Positions 1 through 7,656 of a DNA stretch of 30,245 nt are shown here, piece after piece. Source of the DNA: Prevotella sp. UBA2754 (GTDB lineage: Bacteria > Bacteroidota > Bacteroidia > Bacteroidales > Bacteroidaceae); assembly GCA_002353295.1 (NCBI GenBank), contig DEJG01000009.1, positions 61,448-91,692 of the forward strand. Direction: 5' to 3'. Under the pieces are notes generated by a model. That model was not told the origin of the DNA. It saw only the letters and a list, made by a program, of their open reading frames with translations, and ran no database searches. The number at the start of each line of letters is the position of its first letter. The first letter of the stretch is position 1. Both the position numbers and the translations under genes were made by a program.

Positions 1-266
1 TCTGCCACGTTGATTTCCTTGTGGGTCAGGAAGAAACGCTGTAGGGCTGATGGCTCTGAATCTTCATAGGTAAAGCTCTCAAAACTGATGTCTTCATCAA
101 GACTACGCCAATGGATGCCGTCATAGCCAAAGGTGTATTGGCTACGTTCTTCATCGGATGCTGCCCTCAACTTAGGGTACCAGAGCAACGACTGGCTGTA
201 CTCCTTTCCCTCTTCGTCTATGCCGAATATATGATCAGCATTAAACCAAATCTTTGTAATCTTCAT
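1..266 (-). CDS. DUF2442 family protein, partial (3' end off the window)
   Basis: I translated this frame from the ATG at 266; it stays open to base 1, about 88 residues, and continues beyond the left edge. The start reads MKITKIWFNADHIFGIDEEG, followed by a hydrophobic/aromatic stretch with LLWYPKL and later RFFLTHKEINVA. This pattern is typical of DUF2442 proteins, small domains usually encoded next to a DUF4160 protein and regarded as the antitoxin-like half of the pair. It begins 16 bp after the stop of the DUF4160 gene on the same strand, so the two are almost certainly cotranscribed. Many members carry a C-terminal helix-turn-helix; that part would lie outside the window. The family call is by recognition of the pattern, and the toxin-antitoxin role is inferred. 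Confidence 0.75.
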   Translation of the reverse strand, partial: MKITKIWFNADHIFGIDEEGKEYSQSLLWYPKLRAASDEERSQYTFGYDGIHWRSLDEDISFESFTYEDSEPSALQRFFLTHKEINVA

Positions 267-282
267 AACGTATCCCCCTATG

Positions 283-522
283 TTAACTATTAAAATGCTC
301 CTCCCAACGCTTGATAATCAGGTCGGCATTCTCATCGATGACCGCCTTAATCTTCTTCAGGTCATTTGCCTTTATCTTCTCCTTTACAAGCAATGTGAAC
401 TCACTTCCGTTCCATACGAACTTAGCCATGCCACCGTTCCCTTCAACGTGAACGTGGACAGGCTCATGCTCCTTACTGTAAAAGAAGAAGGAGAATCCAA
501 AGAATCTAAATACTTCTGGCAT
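283..522 (-). CDS. DUF4160 domain protein, toxin-like partner of DUF2442
   Basis: A 79-residue protein beginning MPEVFRFFGFSFFFYSKEHE. The features YSKEHEPVHVHVEGN and a following Ala-Lys-Phe strand match DUF4160, whose hallmark is a conserved E-P-x-H-x-H-V segment after an aromatic N-terminus; the histidines near residues 21-27 are the obvious functional candidates. The full length is usual for the family. A -7 box (551-558) with TTG at 579-581 lies just upstream and predicts a short leader of about 25 nt. The DUF2442 gene follows after 16 bp. DUF4160/DUF2442 pairs are common in mobile and accessory regions and are usually described as toxin-antitoxin-like. The biochemical activity is not known to me, and no toxicity can be claimed from sequence. 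Confidence 0.8.
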   Translation of the reverse strand: MPEVFRFFGFSFFFYSKEHEPVHVHVEGNGGMAKFVWNGSEFTLLVKEKIKANDLKKIKAVIDENADLIIKRWEEHFNS

Positions 523-550
523 ATCTCGATCTCATTTTATAATGACAGTG

Positions 551-581
551 CAAAGATAGGAATTATTTTCGATACCAACAA
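551..581 (-). promoter_or_regulatory. Bacteroidetes-type promoter for the DUF4160/DUF2442 pair
   Basis: On the minus strand TATCTTTG (551-558) matches the -7 consensus TAnnTTTG, and TTG (579-581) lies 20 bp upstream at the -33 position. The predicted start of transcription is about 25 nt before the ATG at 522. Confidence 0.65.
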
Positions 582-600
582 CTTTTTTTGCCAAAAATAT

Positions 601-630
601 GTTGCATCTGGTAATTTTTAGCTATCTTTG
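601..630 (+). promoter_or_regulatory. Rightward Bacteroidetes-type promoter with no obvious downstream gene
   Basis: GTTG (601-604) and TATCTTTG (623-630), 18 bp apart, form a plus-strand promoter divergent from the DUF4160 promoter. No credible plus-strand protein gene follows before the minus-strand gene ending at 885, so it points to a noncoding or degraded transcript. Confidence 0.45.
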
Positions 631-637
631 CACCGCA

Positions 638-845
638 TACGTGCAGAACAGATGATGATACTCTTCTGAGTGAGAAGGGCGAGTTTAGTGGAAGACCTAC
701 CAAAGAACTAAAGGGATGAGAACCTCGGATTTCCATTTCCCAAAGTCCATTTGTACGGTTTAACTCATAAAGTACAGATTATCAACACTGTATAGATATT
801 GCGTGGGAAAATGATTGTGATTTTTTGCAAAAAACATACTATCTG
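638..845 (+). ncRNA. Possible structured transcript (candidate small RNA or gene remnant)
   Basis: This stretch follows the rightward promoter and holds no usable ORF. Three consecutive foldable elements are visible: ACTC-TTCT paired with AGAA-GAGT (660-684), TTAGT paired with ACTAA (685-711), and GGGA paired with TCCC (713-741) enclosing two smaller hairpins. A TTTTTTGCAAAAAA palindrome lies near 816-829 but is not a convincing terminator. Against an RNA: one frame is open without a start codon for about 33 codons up to a TGA near 719, so the segment could instead be the decayed 3' end of a protein gene. I do not recognise it as a known RNA family. Confidence 0.25.
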
Positions 846-884
846 CAATCTCTCGTATTTGGTGATTCACATTTTGGCTTGTGA

Positions 885-1757
885 TTATGGAAGATATACA
901 TTCCAACTTATACAATGTAAAGCACCACCTTCTTTTACAATCTCTGCCATTTCAATTTGACGGATATTGCAATCTTGGAATGCTTCCTGGATGTATTGTT
1001 GGGCTATTGTATCTTCTTCAATATTGAATTTAGGCATTATGATATTTTTACCAACCTGAAGAAAGTTGATATATGCCCAGTTGAGATTATAACAAGGTGA
1101 ATCAACTTTGCCTTTGAAACGCATTTCAGTTACTTCAAAGCCATAGCTTTCAAGAATCTTACGAATAGCCGTAGCTTCTTCAGGGTAGCAATCTCCATGA
1201 TTACCCATAAGTATGCGATTATCACCACACCATTTGATGAAACCATCAGAATGTCCATATATATCGTCTTCATGTGGAGTCCGGGGAATAATGATGACAG
1301 GATGGCCAAGTTCGGAATCTAGCAAGGCTTTGAATTCCCAATCATCTTTCTTTTTCCTGTTTTCAGAAAACACCTTATCTGTCATCACAATATAAGGACC
1401 GCATGGCACCATATTGCCACCATCTATGATTAAATTGGTAGAACGACAGTTAATACCCATACCGGATATCACTTTTGAAACATCCGTTATCGAATCAATA
1501 TCATCCTTATTTATAAGATAATCTGGATAATAATGATACTTCAAAAAATCATTTTCGCCCAATTGAATAGGCATATAGTCACGAGCCCAATAATCGCGAG
1601 TGCATTTTAGTTCTCTTGTTTCTATACCCATTTCCTTTAGTATGGTCATCAACTCCTTATAGAACTTAGGATTACCATATTTTTTAGTATTCAAACAAAG
1701 AGATAGAAATACTACGTTTGTATTTTTATCGTGAAGCAATTTGTTGTTCATATCCAT
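885..1757 (-). CDS. Agmatine deiminase / peptidylarginine deiminase family protein
   Basis: A 290-residue protein with the guanidino-group-modifying fold of the PAD_porph/agmatine deiminase family (hydrolysis of a guanidinium group, releasing ammonia). Visible motifs, in order: a substrate-contact motif RDYWARDYMP at 54-63 (agmatine deiminases have DxWARDxGP), IDGGNMV at 111-117, catalytic GHSDGF at 168-173 (His and Asp), and a C-terminal Gly-Gly-Ala-Leu-His-Cys segment at 277-282 with the nucleophilic Cys282. All catalytic positions appear intact. It is shorter than typical agmatine deiminases (about 340-370 residues) and has no signal peptide, so the substrate is uncertain: free agmatine, another guanidino compound, or a protein arginine. 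Its start (1757, or 1751 at a second Met) overlaps the preceding gene by about 30 nt, indicating translational coupling in a leftward operon. Confidence 0.8.
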   Translation of the reverse strand: MDMNNKLLHDKNTNVVFLSLCLNTKKYGNPKFYKELMTILKEMGIETRELKCTRDYWARDYMPIQLGENDFLKYHYYPDYLINKDDIDSITDVSKVISGMGINCRSTNLIIDGGNMVPCGPYIVMTDKVFSENRKKKDDWEFKALLDSELGHPVIIIPRTPHEDDIYGHSDGFIKWCGDNRILMGNHGDCYPEEATAIRKILESYGFEVTEMRFKGKVDSPCYNLNWAYINFLQVGKNIIMPKFNIEEDTIAQQYIQEAFQDCNIRQIEMAEIVKEGGALHCISWNVYLP

Positions 1758-2421
1758 ATGGTTTATCTTTGAAGTTTATGAAATCTTGGTATAAAGTTTC
1801 TTTGGAAGATTGTACATTGTCATGATATTGGTAAAGAATATTATTAACTTTATCTTCAACAGATTGATTTGATCTCAGTAGATTAACACGAGGTTTACGG
1901 ATATAGCCCACCATACCATTATCATGTTCCACAAGAACAGGAAATCCACGGTCAACACCTGTGGCATCATAGCATCTAAACAATTCTGCACAAGTCCATG
2001 GTCCATTTAGGACTTCACAACCATCTTCACTTATTAATTGACGAATGAGGATGCCACCAAAGTATGCGCTATCATCCAACACATACTTTTCGACAATCTT
2101 TCCCTTACTATTTGGCCTAGACTCACGTTTGATAATACAGGAAAAATTTAAATCAATCCCTCCAAAGTCGTTTACATACCAACACAATGGTTTAGATATA
2201 CGTGGATGGGTGATAATATCACGATGATTCTTATTGTAGAAGTAAAACTCAATCTCTTTAAAGAGATACTTCTTCTCACCCTTTTGAATAGCAAATCTTT
2301 CAAACAGCATCTTTGCTATTTGTTCAAAACGCTCCTCAATGCCTATTGCATTTATGTTGGCACCAAGAGTCATTAGTTGCCGGAGTTGACATGTGTTGTC
2401 CATAAGAAAGCTAATTGTCAA
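1726..2421 (-). CDS. Conserved hypothetical protein cotranscribed with the deiminase
   Basis: A 231-residue, probably cytosolic protein with no signal peptide or membrane segment. I do not assign a function. Recognisable landmarks are KYLFKEIEFYFYN (about 52-64), CWYVNDFGGIDLNF (about 80-93), GGILIRQLISEDG (about 122-134) and GPWTCAELFRC (about 140-150). The KEIEFYFY / GGILIR / GPW..AEL order faintly recalls the fold order of 3-methyladenine DNA glycosylases, but the similarity is too weak to use. Its start overlaps the end of the disrupted secreted-protein gene by 4 nt, and its end overlaps the deiminase start by about 30 nt, so it belongs to that operon. A first ATG at 2421 is assumed; Met7 is an alternative. 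Confidence 0.65.
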   Translation of the reverse strand: MTISFLMDNTCQLRQLMTLGANINAIGIEERFEQIAKMLFERFAIQKGEKKYLFKEIEFYFYNKNHRDIITHPRISKPLCWYVNDFGGIDLNFSCIIKRESRPNSKGKIVEKYVLDDSAYFGGILIRQLISEDGCEVLNGPWTCAELFRCYDATGVDRGFPVLVEHDNGMVGYIRKPRVNLLRSNQSVEDKVNNILYQYHDNVQSSKETLYQDFINFKDKPYGYEQQIASR

Positions 2422-3205
2422 TCTTCGTGTATTGTCAACTTTCCATTCTTGATCTCACAGACCCTTATAGGAACCTCTATTTTCTCTAACGGCAAACGAG
2501 TAACTATCATTTTTGCTTTAAATTGTCCATTTGGTAAATAGGCAACTTTCCATGTGCTTACTGAATTACCCTTAACATCTCCAAATATCAATTTGAAGGA
2601 AGTGTCATTCAATCGTTCGATTTTTAAGAGAATATCAAAACATGAATATGATCCAAATTCAGTTGTTGAAGATACCCTACTCCCTCCTTACTCCAATAAA
2701 AACGGGATGACTTTATGAGTTTCAACTCTTGCTTAACATAATTCTGCGCATTTTGATTTTCCTTTTTAAAATTGTACTTGTTGGTCTTATAATCATTAAT
2801 ATATGTTTGCTGCAAGAGTTCGTCTGTTACTCTTTGGGATATTGGACGTTGATTAGAATCAAAGATGTTAACAACTCTAACTAGTTGTCCTTTTCCATTA
2901 TATACTTCTTCACCAATTACACGATATTGTGGATGTGACTTATATTTGTTGTAAGACAATCGTAATGGGTATGCTTCAAATACTTCCTCACTTTCCTCCT
3001 TGTAAATCCACTCCCATCCTTCAGTAGAATCTATGATAATTGGAATCTTTGTGAATTCTGGATTGTCACCTTTACCCTTATTCAAGGAACCCTCTATAGA
3101 TGACATATTATCTATAGGAGCCTGACGTGGAACTACATCCTGTCCAAAGATCTGTACAGAAAAACTTATCAATAATGATATTAAAAACAACTTATTACTC
3201 ATCAT
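2418..3205 (-). pseudogene. Secreted protein gene broken by a frameshift near 2655-2675
   Basis: Two adjacent minus-strand frames appear to be one gene. The upstream frame (3205 to 2624, 193 codons) has a clear signal peptide, MMSNKLFLISLLISF ending at FGQ, and then a soluble domain. Its last residues, after GVGYLQQLN, look non-native and stop at 2624. The next frame (to 2418) is open well before its first usable start, which would be a TTG at 2612. Read back across the junction it gives EFGSYSCFDILLKIERLNDT, which continues the domain smoothly. Restoring one frame would give a protein of roughly 260 residues. It starts 22 bp after the Fic gene, probably in the same transcript. Function is unknown; the role is presumably periplasmic or surface. 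A sequencing error rather than a real mutation cannot be excluded. Confidence 0.6.
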
Positions 3206-3227
3206 CCCTTAATATAATTATTATACT

Positions 3228-4295
3228 TTACTGAGTCACAAACACTCTCCAACTTCCGTCCTTTTCTCCTCGCTCAACGTACTTCTTCTGAATAAGCTGG
3301 TCGAGAAGCTTTTGAATGGCAGCAATACTGATGCCTGTTATTTCTTTCATATCAGCCAATGTAAGCGTTGGCTGGGTACGCATGGCATTCAAGATCTTCG
3401 TATAGTTAGGTGTACGGAAAGCTATCCGTTCACCATCATACCACCATACATTCTCATCCTTTTCACTCACAAAGAGTACATCATTATAAACCTCAGTAGT
3501 TACCAGTTCATTGAAGTATTTCAAGAATGGTTTGATGTCCTTAATATCAGCGTGTGCACCATCAGCAGGTACTGGGCCGACTTCCATATCAGTCTGATGC
3601 AAAGCCTCTAAATACGCACTCTTTTTACGACTTCGCACTACAATCATCGGATAATCGTGGCGAGTAAGAATAAAGTTTACCATCAGTCGGGCTATACGTC
3701 CATTTCCATCCTCAAACGGGTGAATACGGATGTATCTGTAGTGGAATAGTGCAGCTAACTCAACAGGAGAAAGTTTTCCGTCCCGCTCTGCCTTGTTATA
3801 CCAATCCACCAAATCTGTCATCAAACTGGGAGTTTCCTCAGGAGAAGCATATTCAAATCTGTCGCCATAGCGAGTGATAACACTATTGGGGCGAGTCTTA
3901 TATTGACCAGCATGAATTACATAACTTGTTTGTACACCTCCCGGGAGTTCACGATACACAGTATAATCTTCACGGAGTAAGGTCTTATGCAGTGTACGGA
4001 TGAAGTTCTGAGTTAAAGGAACCTCTTTTACAGTTGCCTCTTCTGTCATCATCTGCAACCCCACGTTACTCGCAGTCATCTCCTGAACATCACGAAAATC
4101 TGCCTCGCCTATTACTTTACCAAATAGTAAGAGGATTTCCGTCTGTCCATAAGTCAAGGTGTTACCTTCAATATGATTGCTATTGTAGTTGAAGTCCACA
4201 GTGAAACGACGGCTTAGTCTATCTCTATCCTTTTCCGGCAAAGGTTGCAAATCAAGCCATGCTGCCAGAGCTTTCTTTATATTTAGATATTTCAT
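3228..4295 (-). CDS. Fic family protein (AMP-transferase type) with C-terminal winged helix
   Basis: Starting at the ATG at 4295 this is 355 residues. A longer frame reaches an ATG at 4334, but that start overlaps the promoter box (4324-4331), so I prefer 4295. Order of domains: an N-terminal inhibitory helix with S-x-x-x-E-G-N (SNHIEGN, 39-45), the Fic core with HPFEDGNGRIARL (His192), and a C-terminal winged-helix segment of about 60 residues. Fic enzymes of this type transfer AMP from ATP to a target hydroxyl; the inhibitory Glu in the same chain keeps them autoinhibited. All core residues are present, so it should be active and self-limiting. The C-terminal domain suggests DNA binding. 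A perfect 18-bp palindrome at its promoter (4349-4366) is a plausible autoregulatory operator. The three downstream genes are closely spaced and may share this promoter. Confidence 0.92.
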   Translation of the reverse strand: MKYLNIKKALAAWLDLQPLPEKDRDRLSRRFTVDFNYNSNHIEGNTLTYGQTEILLLFGKVIGEADFRDVQEMTASNVGLQMMTEEATVKEVPLTQNFIRTLHKTLLREDYTVYRELPGGVQTSYVIHAGQYKTRPNSVITRYGDRFEYASPEETPSLMTDLVDWYNKAERDGKLSPVELAALFHYRYIRIHPFEDGNGRIARLMVNFILTRHDYPMIVVRSRKKSAYLEALHQTDMEVGPVPADGAHADIKDIKPFLKYFNELVTTEVYNDVLFVSEKDENVWWYDGERIAFRTPNYTKILNAMRTQPTLTLADMKEITGISIAAIQKLLDQLIQKKYVERGEKDGSWRVFVTQ

Positions 4296-4323
4296 ACAAA
4301 AGAAAATATAACTATTAATGGTG

Positions 4324-4331
4324 CAAAAATA
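4324..4331 (-). promoter_or_regulatory. -7 promoter box of the Fic gene
   Basis: TATTTTTG on the minus strand fits TAnnTTTG and lies 29 bp before the chosen ATG. No good -33 box is seen; that position is occupied by the palindrome at 4349-4366. Confidence 0.55.
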
Positions 4332-4348
4332 CAAAATTTATTTGAAAT

Positions 4349-4366
4349 GGTTGTAAACTTACAACC
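4349..4366. promoter_or_regulatory. Perfect 18-bp palindromic operator candidate upstream of Fic
   Basis: GGTTGTAA-AC-TTACAACC is an exact inverted repeat with 8-bp arms. It sits roughly 30-47 bp upstream of the predicted transcription start of the Fic gene, exactly over the -33 region, which is the expected place for repressor binding. The winged-helix domain of the Fic protein itself is the nearest candidate binder (inference). The rest of the 4367-4561 interval holds a smaller inverted repeat (GTGCA...TGCAC, 4425-4442) and no credible gene. Confidence 0.6.
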
Positions 4367-4561
4367 TTTTTTGATGCAATTTACTCATTTTGTATCGTAA
4401 AGCCATCATCTAAACCAAATCTTGGTGCAAAAGTTTATGCACACGAAGTGTATGATTCTTTGTGAACTCGATGTCACCTTGGGCTATTTTCTGATAATCT
4501 TCTGATGATTGCTGATGACGATGCCACGGGGCTGTTCCACGGCTGGCGTGTCATGATTGGA

Positions 4562-5227
4562 TTATTTCCTAACAATAACAGCACCAGGATACTTTGAGGT
4601 ATCCAGGACGAAGACGTTGTCGTTGACACCATATTTGATACGATTGAAAGTTAGTGTCATCGTGCCACCTCCTTCCTTGACAGCCACCTCACGCAGAATC
4701 AGATTATCCTTGTCAATCTTCATGGTCACTTTCTTGGGATCGTCCTTATCGACTGGATTCGTGAAGGTGATGACATGATATTTACCTTTCAACTTCATGG
4801 TGGCTTTACGATACGACTTATCCAAATCAAAATCGACATCGTAGTCAGCCTTAGATTTCTTTGTCACCTTCTTAATGAAAAGGGTATCCTTCTTATTCTC
4901 CTTTTTCAAATCCAGATGCTTATATTTCCACTCCTGTTGTCCGTCGAAGCCGGATTCTATCTGAGCCGTCTTACCCAAAATCTTCATTGTACCCTTCATA
5001 CGCTGCTTATCACCTTTGCCATAAACCGTCATCTTCATATTGACAGAGATAATAAACATCTTGGCACGCACATTCATGTCAACCTCCGTACCTGAAGGAT
5101 GATCCATTTTAGCCGCTACCTTTTTCAGCAAATCTTTCACTTCTGGAGGAATCTGCGCCTGCACACTCATGATGCCACACAACAGCACTGTGAAGGTCAG
5201 CATCCACTTTTTCATCATCATTCTCAT
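4562..5227 (-). CDS. LolA-like outer-membrane lipoprotein-sorting family secreted protein
   Basis: From the ATG at 5227 the protein has 221 residues and begins with a signal peptide (MRMMMKKWMLTFTVLLCG ... VQAQ). Longer starts up to 5302 would run through the promoter and are rejected. After the signal comes a beta-rich, lysine-rich domain with alternating strands (DMNVRAKMFIISVNMKMTVYG, then IESGFDGQQEWKYKHLD, and NLILREVAVKEGG near the end) that resembles the half-barrel of LolA/LolB-like proteins; these carry lipids or lipoproteins in the periplasm. I infer this from strand pattern and length rather than a strict motif. It is monocistronic: a good promoter lies directly upstream and an inverted-repeat element separates it from the next gene. 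Confidence 0.6.
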   Translation of the reverse strand: MRMMMKKWMLTFTVLLCGIMSVQAQIPPEVKDLLKKVAAKMDHPSGTEVDMNVRAKMFIISVNMKMTVYGKGDKQRMKGTMKILGKTAQIESGFDGQQEWKYKHLDLKKENKKDTLFIKKVTKKSKADYDVDFDLDKSYRKATMKLKGKYHVITFTNPVDKDDPKKVTMKIDKDNLILREVAVKEGGGTMTLTFNRIKYGVNDNVFVLDTSKYPGAVIVRK

Positions 5228-5249
5228 CGTCTTATTCAAATTGATTTTG

Positions 5250-5280
5250 CAAAGATAGCATAAAAAATCATAAAGCCAAA
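5250..5280 (-). promoter_or_regulatory. Promoter of the LolA-like gene
   Basis: TATCTTTG (5250-5257) and TTTG (5277-5280) on the minus strand are separated by 19 bp, a close match to the Bacteroidetes consensus. It also fixes the start codon at 5227. Confidence 0.75.
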
Positions 5281-5308
5281 GACTATGTACCATTTTCTTC
5301 ATTACGAC

Positions 5309-5806
5309 TTTTCAGAAAACACTCACCAACCTCACCAAATTGCAGCCAAATGCCGATGTATAGGGCGCTTGACGATGGTGAGGTTATCCCTGTAACCTCA
5401 AGCTAACCTCAAGCTAACCTCAATCAGGCATTAAAGGGAATATATTGAAACAACTTTACAAAAATCACAAAACAACTCTCAACTATTAACTAAAAACATT
5501 GCTACTATTAAGAGAAAAAATTGCTAGCATTAATAGAAAATATTTTTTCCTAGTTAGGAAAATATTTTTTGTAGGCCTGCCAGTAAAAATACCCTCATTT
5601 TCAGGTACTTGAACTATTTGATTGACGAAAATTCAGCAGTAATGCTAAATTTCTTTACATTTTACACTCGTCTTTATTATTTTGATATCTTGATGGTGAG
5701 GTTAGCTTGAGGTTACCTTGAGGTTACAGACTTAACCTCACCATCGTCAAGCGCCCTGTGTATCGGCGTTTGACTGCAATTTGGTGAGTATGGTGAGTAG
5801 TTTTGA
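5309..5806. repeat. Long inverted-repeat element with about 110-bp arms
   Basis: The left arm (about 5309-5422) and right arm (about 5693-5806) are inverted copies; over a 102-bp stretch I count 11 mismatches (about 89% identity). Each arm includes a perfect shared block with GGGCGCTTGACGATGGTGAG, a nested hairpin (GAGGTTA ... TAACCTC), and short tandem units of TAACCTCAAGC at the inner end. The core of about 270 bp is AT-rich, lacks a credible ORF and has a hairpin-plus-T-run at about 5538-5572 (CCTA..TAGG arms). No transposase or clear target duplication is seen. The element fills the gap between the metallophosphoesterase stop and the LolA-like promoter. It could be a non-autonomous mobile element or a regulatory or terminator structure. 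From memory, arms of this type recur in Bacteroidales genomes, but I could not check this. Confidence 0.7.
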
Positions 5807-5822
5807 AAAAATTGTTTTGTAT

Positions 5823-6389
5823 CTATACCAAGAACTTTTTTGGTTTTCTAACAAGACGATTCATGTCATCAAGCAGTGCTGCGTTGGAATACACAATGTT
5901 GTCCTGCTTAATAGTCCCATAGCCACCATGGGAATGACCAAAGAGGTGATATCGGGGTTTGACCTCCATGATGCGGTTTCTTAATGGGGCATTACCCCAA
6001 TGGATGCCTACCGACTCGTCAAGAATCATAACAGGCGGCTCATGGGTAACAACGATGTCAGTGCCAAATGGTATCAAGGTTTCTGGGTGGTTATAAGCAA
6101 TCCCATAAAACCTGATTCCATCAATCTCAACACCTGAATCTTGGAGGAAATATATGTTATGAGGCAAATCCTCTATCCCTTCAGCATCCCAAAGACAGAG
6201 ATCATGATTGCCAGTAACGAATATCTTATGGGGATAAGGCAATTCAATATACCAATTCAGAAAATCGAGAACTTCACTCTCTGTACCATTATTGCTGATG
6301 TCACCGCTATGAACGATGACATCAGCCTCAGGCATATCTTTTATGCGGTGATGTAAGCCATGAGTGTCCGAGAGGTGCAATATTTTCAT
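5823..6389 (-). CDS. Calcineurin-like metallophosphoesterase
   Basis: A 188-residue cytosolic protein with the complete metallophosphoesterase signature: D-x-H in LSDTHG (7-12), HSGDIS (27-32), GNHD (about 60-63), THEPP (about 115-119) and FGHSHGG (about 149-155). These ligate a two-metal centre that hydrolyses phosphomono- or diesters. The short length matches the single-domain group related to YfcE-like and uncharacterised phosphodiesterases. It is the last gene of a leftward unit, 14 bp after the RNase J-like gene, so a nucleic-acid or nucleotide substrate is plausible (inference). Confidence 0.88.
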   Translation of the reverse strand: MKILHLSDTHGLHHRIKDMPEADVIVHSGDISNNGTESEVLDFLNWYIELPYPHKIFVTGNHDLCLWDAEGIEDLPHNIYFLQDSGVEIDGIRFYGIAYNHPETLIPFGTDIVVTHEPPVMILDESVGIHWGNAPLRNRIMEVKPRYHLFGHSHGGYGTIKQDNIVYSNAALLDDMNRLVRKPKKFLV

Positions 6390-6403
6390 GTATAAATATC
6401 CAA

Positions 6404-7651
6404 TTAGAGTGCGGAAACGCTATCACCATCATTCAGCAGTTTCACAGGCCATTCGTCAGAGAATTGTTCTGCGAATTTTTCTTGTGCATCCGTATGAATA
6501 GGGATGAGTGCCTTGGGATGGAGCAAGCGGAATACCTCACGCATGCTATTCATGTCTGAGTGACCACTGGTGTGCATGTAATCATATTCGCCATCCAAAG
6601 AGTTCGCTAAGTTTTCATTGTAGGCTTCGGTTCCCTCTTTTACATAGCCATCCCACATGGACAGCACTTTCTGCTTTTCACCAGGAATTTGTTCAAGAAG
6701 ATTGTCAAAGCGTTCATTGTTGCGAGCGATAAGCACATAACCTTTTGTATCAAGATACTCTTTGAAACTGTCTGACACAAAGAATCGGTTTTTATCAAAT
6801 CGATGATACATGAGTGTCTCTGGCTCATATTTCCCATATTGATACAATGAGGATTTAGTCCATAAGGATTTACTGTTCACTACTACATCCATCATGTGTT
6901 TCTGATATCCATCAACATAGAAAGGACGACCAGCTTTTAATGCTGCATGATACAATGAAAACAGCCTGTCAATATTAGTAGACGAGAGATAGACCACAGT
7001 GGATTTCTTTTCCTTAAACAAAGCAACGAAGTCACGTCGTAGCGTCGATTCCTTCTTGCTCGTTGCATTTGGTCTGAGTATATTGGTAGCTTCACATACT
7101 ACATAGTCAACCTTACCAACATACTTCTCTATCATCTTAAGGAAGTTTCCACTTCTGAAACCATGTAAGCGGAAATCACCTGTGTGATAGGCAGACGTAC
7201 CATTAACTTTGATTCTGAATGCGTATGCGTCAAAAGCAGAATGATCTACAGTCACTGGCTTGATTTCAAATTTACCAAACATAAAGTCCTGTCCAGCTTC
7301 GAAGGTACACACATTCTGCAGACGTTCTACCATATCTTTATGAACGGGATATTTATACTTTAGGTGGTTAGACAGCACTAACTGTATATCACGTGCAACT
7401 CTCCCCATGTATATGGGAAGTTCTTTTGGAAGTTTTGTTATATTACCAATATGATCACCATGATAGTGAGTAATCAGCAAAGCACTCTTTGAGATATCGC
7501 CATGAGTCAGCCCCTCTAACTGCAAATCTCCAGACTTAGGGCCACCAGGCAGTTCTTCGCCATAATCGACGAACAACCGCCAGCCGTCATACTCGTATTC
7601 TGTAACACATCCGCCTATCTGGTGAGTGCCGCGATGGATTTTAATGTTCAT
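6404..7651 (-). CDS. RNase J-like metallo-beta-lactamase fold hydrolase
   Basis: A 415-residue protein with the metal-binding motif HYHGDHIG (62-69), a second ligand segment YHTGDFR (about 155-161), a middle region with YLSSTNIDR that resembles the start of a beta-CASP domain, and a C-terminal HTSGHSDM...IPIHTD region typical of RNase J and related nucleases. These enzymes cleave RNA or DNA with two zinc ions. It is shorter than RNase J (about 550 residues) and lacks the usual C-terminal extension, so it is better seen as a stand-alone RNase J-like phosphodiesterase than as the housekeeping nuclease. It lies 5 bp downstream of the PD-(D/E)xK-like gene and 14 bp upstream of the metallophosphoesterase gene, so the three are likely made together. 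Confidence 0.82.
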   Translation of the reverse strand: MNIKIHRGTHQIGGCVTEYEYDGWRLFVDYGEELPGGPKSGDLQLEGLTHGDISKSALLITHYHGDHIGNITKLPKELPIYMGRVARDIQLVLSNHLKYKYPVHKDMVERLQNVCTFEAGQDFMFGKFEIKPVTVDHSAFDAYAFRIKVNGTSAYHTGDFRLHGFRSGNFLKMIEKYVGKVDYVVCEATNILRPNATSKKESTLRRDFVALFKEKKSTVVYLSSTNIDRLFSLYHAALKAGRPFYVDGYQKHMMDVVVNSKSLWTKSSLYQYGKYEPETLMYHRFDKNRFFVSDSFKEYLDTKGYVLIARNNERFDNLLEQIPGEKQKVLSMWDGYVKEGTEAYNENLANSLDGEYDYMHTSGHSDMNSMREVFRLLHPKALIPIHTDAQEKFAEQFSDEWPVKLLNDGDSVSAL

Positions 7652-7656
7652 ATCAA

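Noticed and set aside
2418..2612. Independent 64-codon gene with a TTG start
   Set aside because: The open frame extends upstream past the TTG and continues the preceding secreted protein, so it is the 3' part of a frameshifted gene.
4443..4560. Minus-strand start-less frame of about 44 codons ending near 4412
   Set aside because: No start codon, no recognisable domain and no promoter; it may be a chance open frame downstream of the LolA-like gene.
5380..5425. CRISPR-like tandem repeat
   Set aside because: Units are only 11 bp, without spacers, and are part of the arms of an inverted-repeat element; no cas genes are present.
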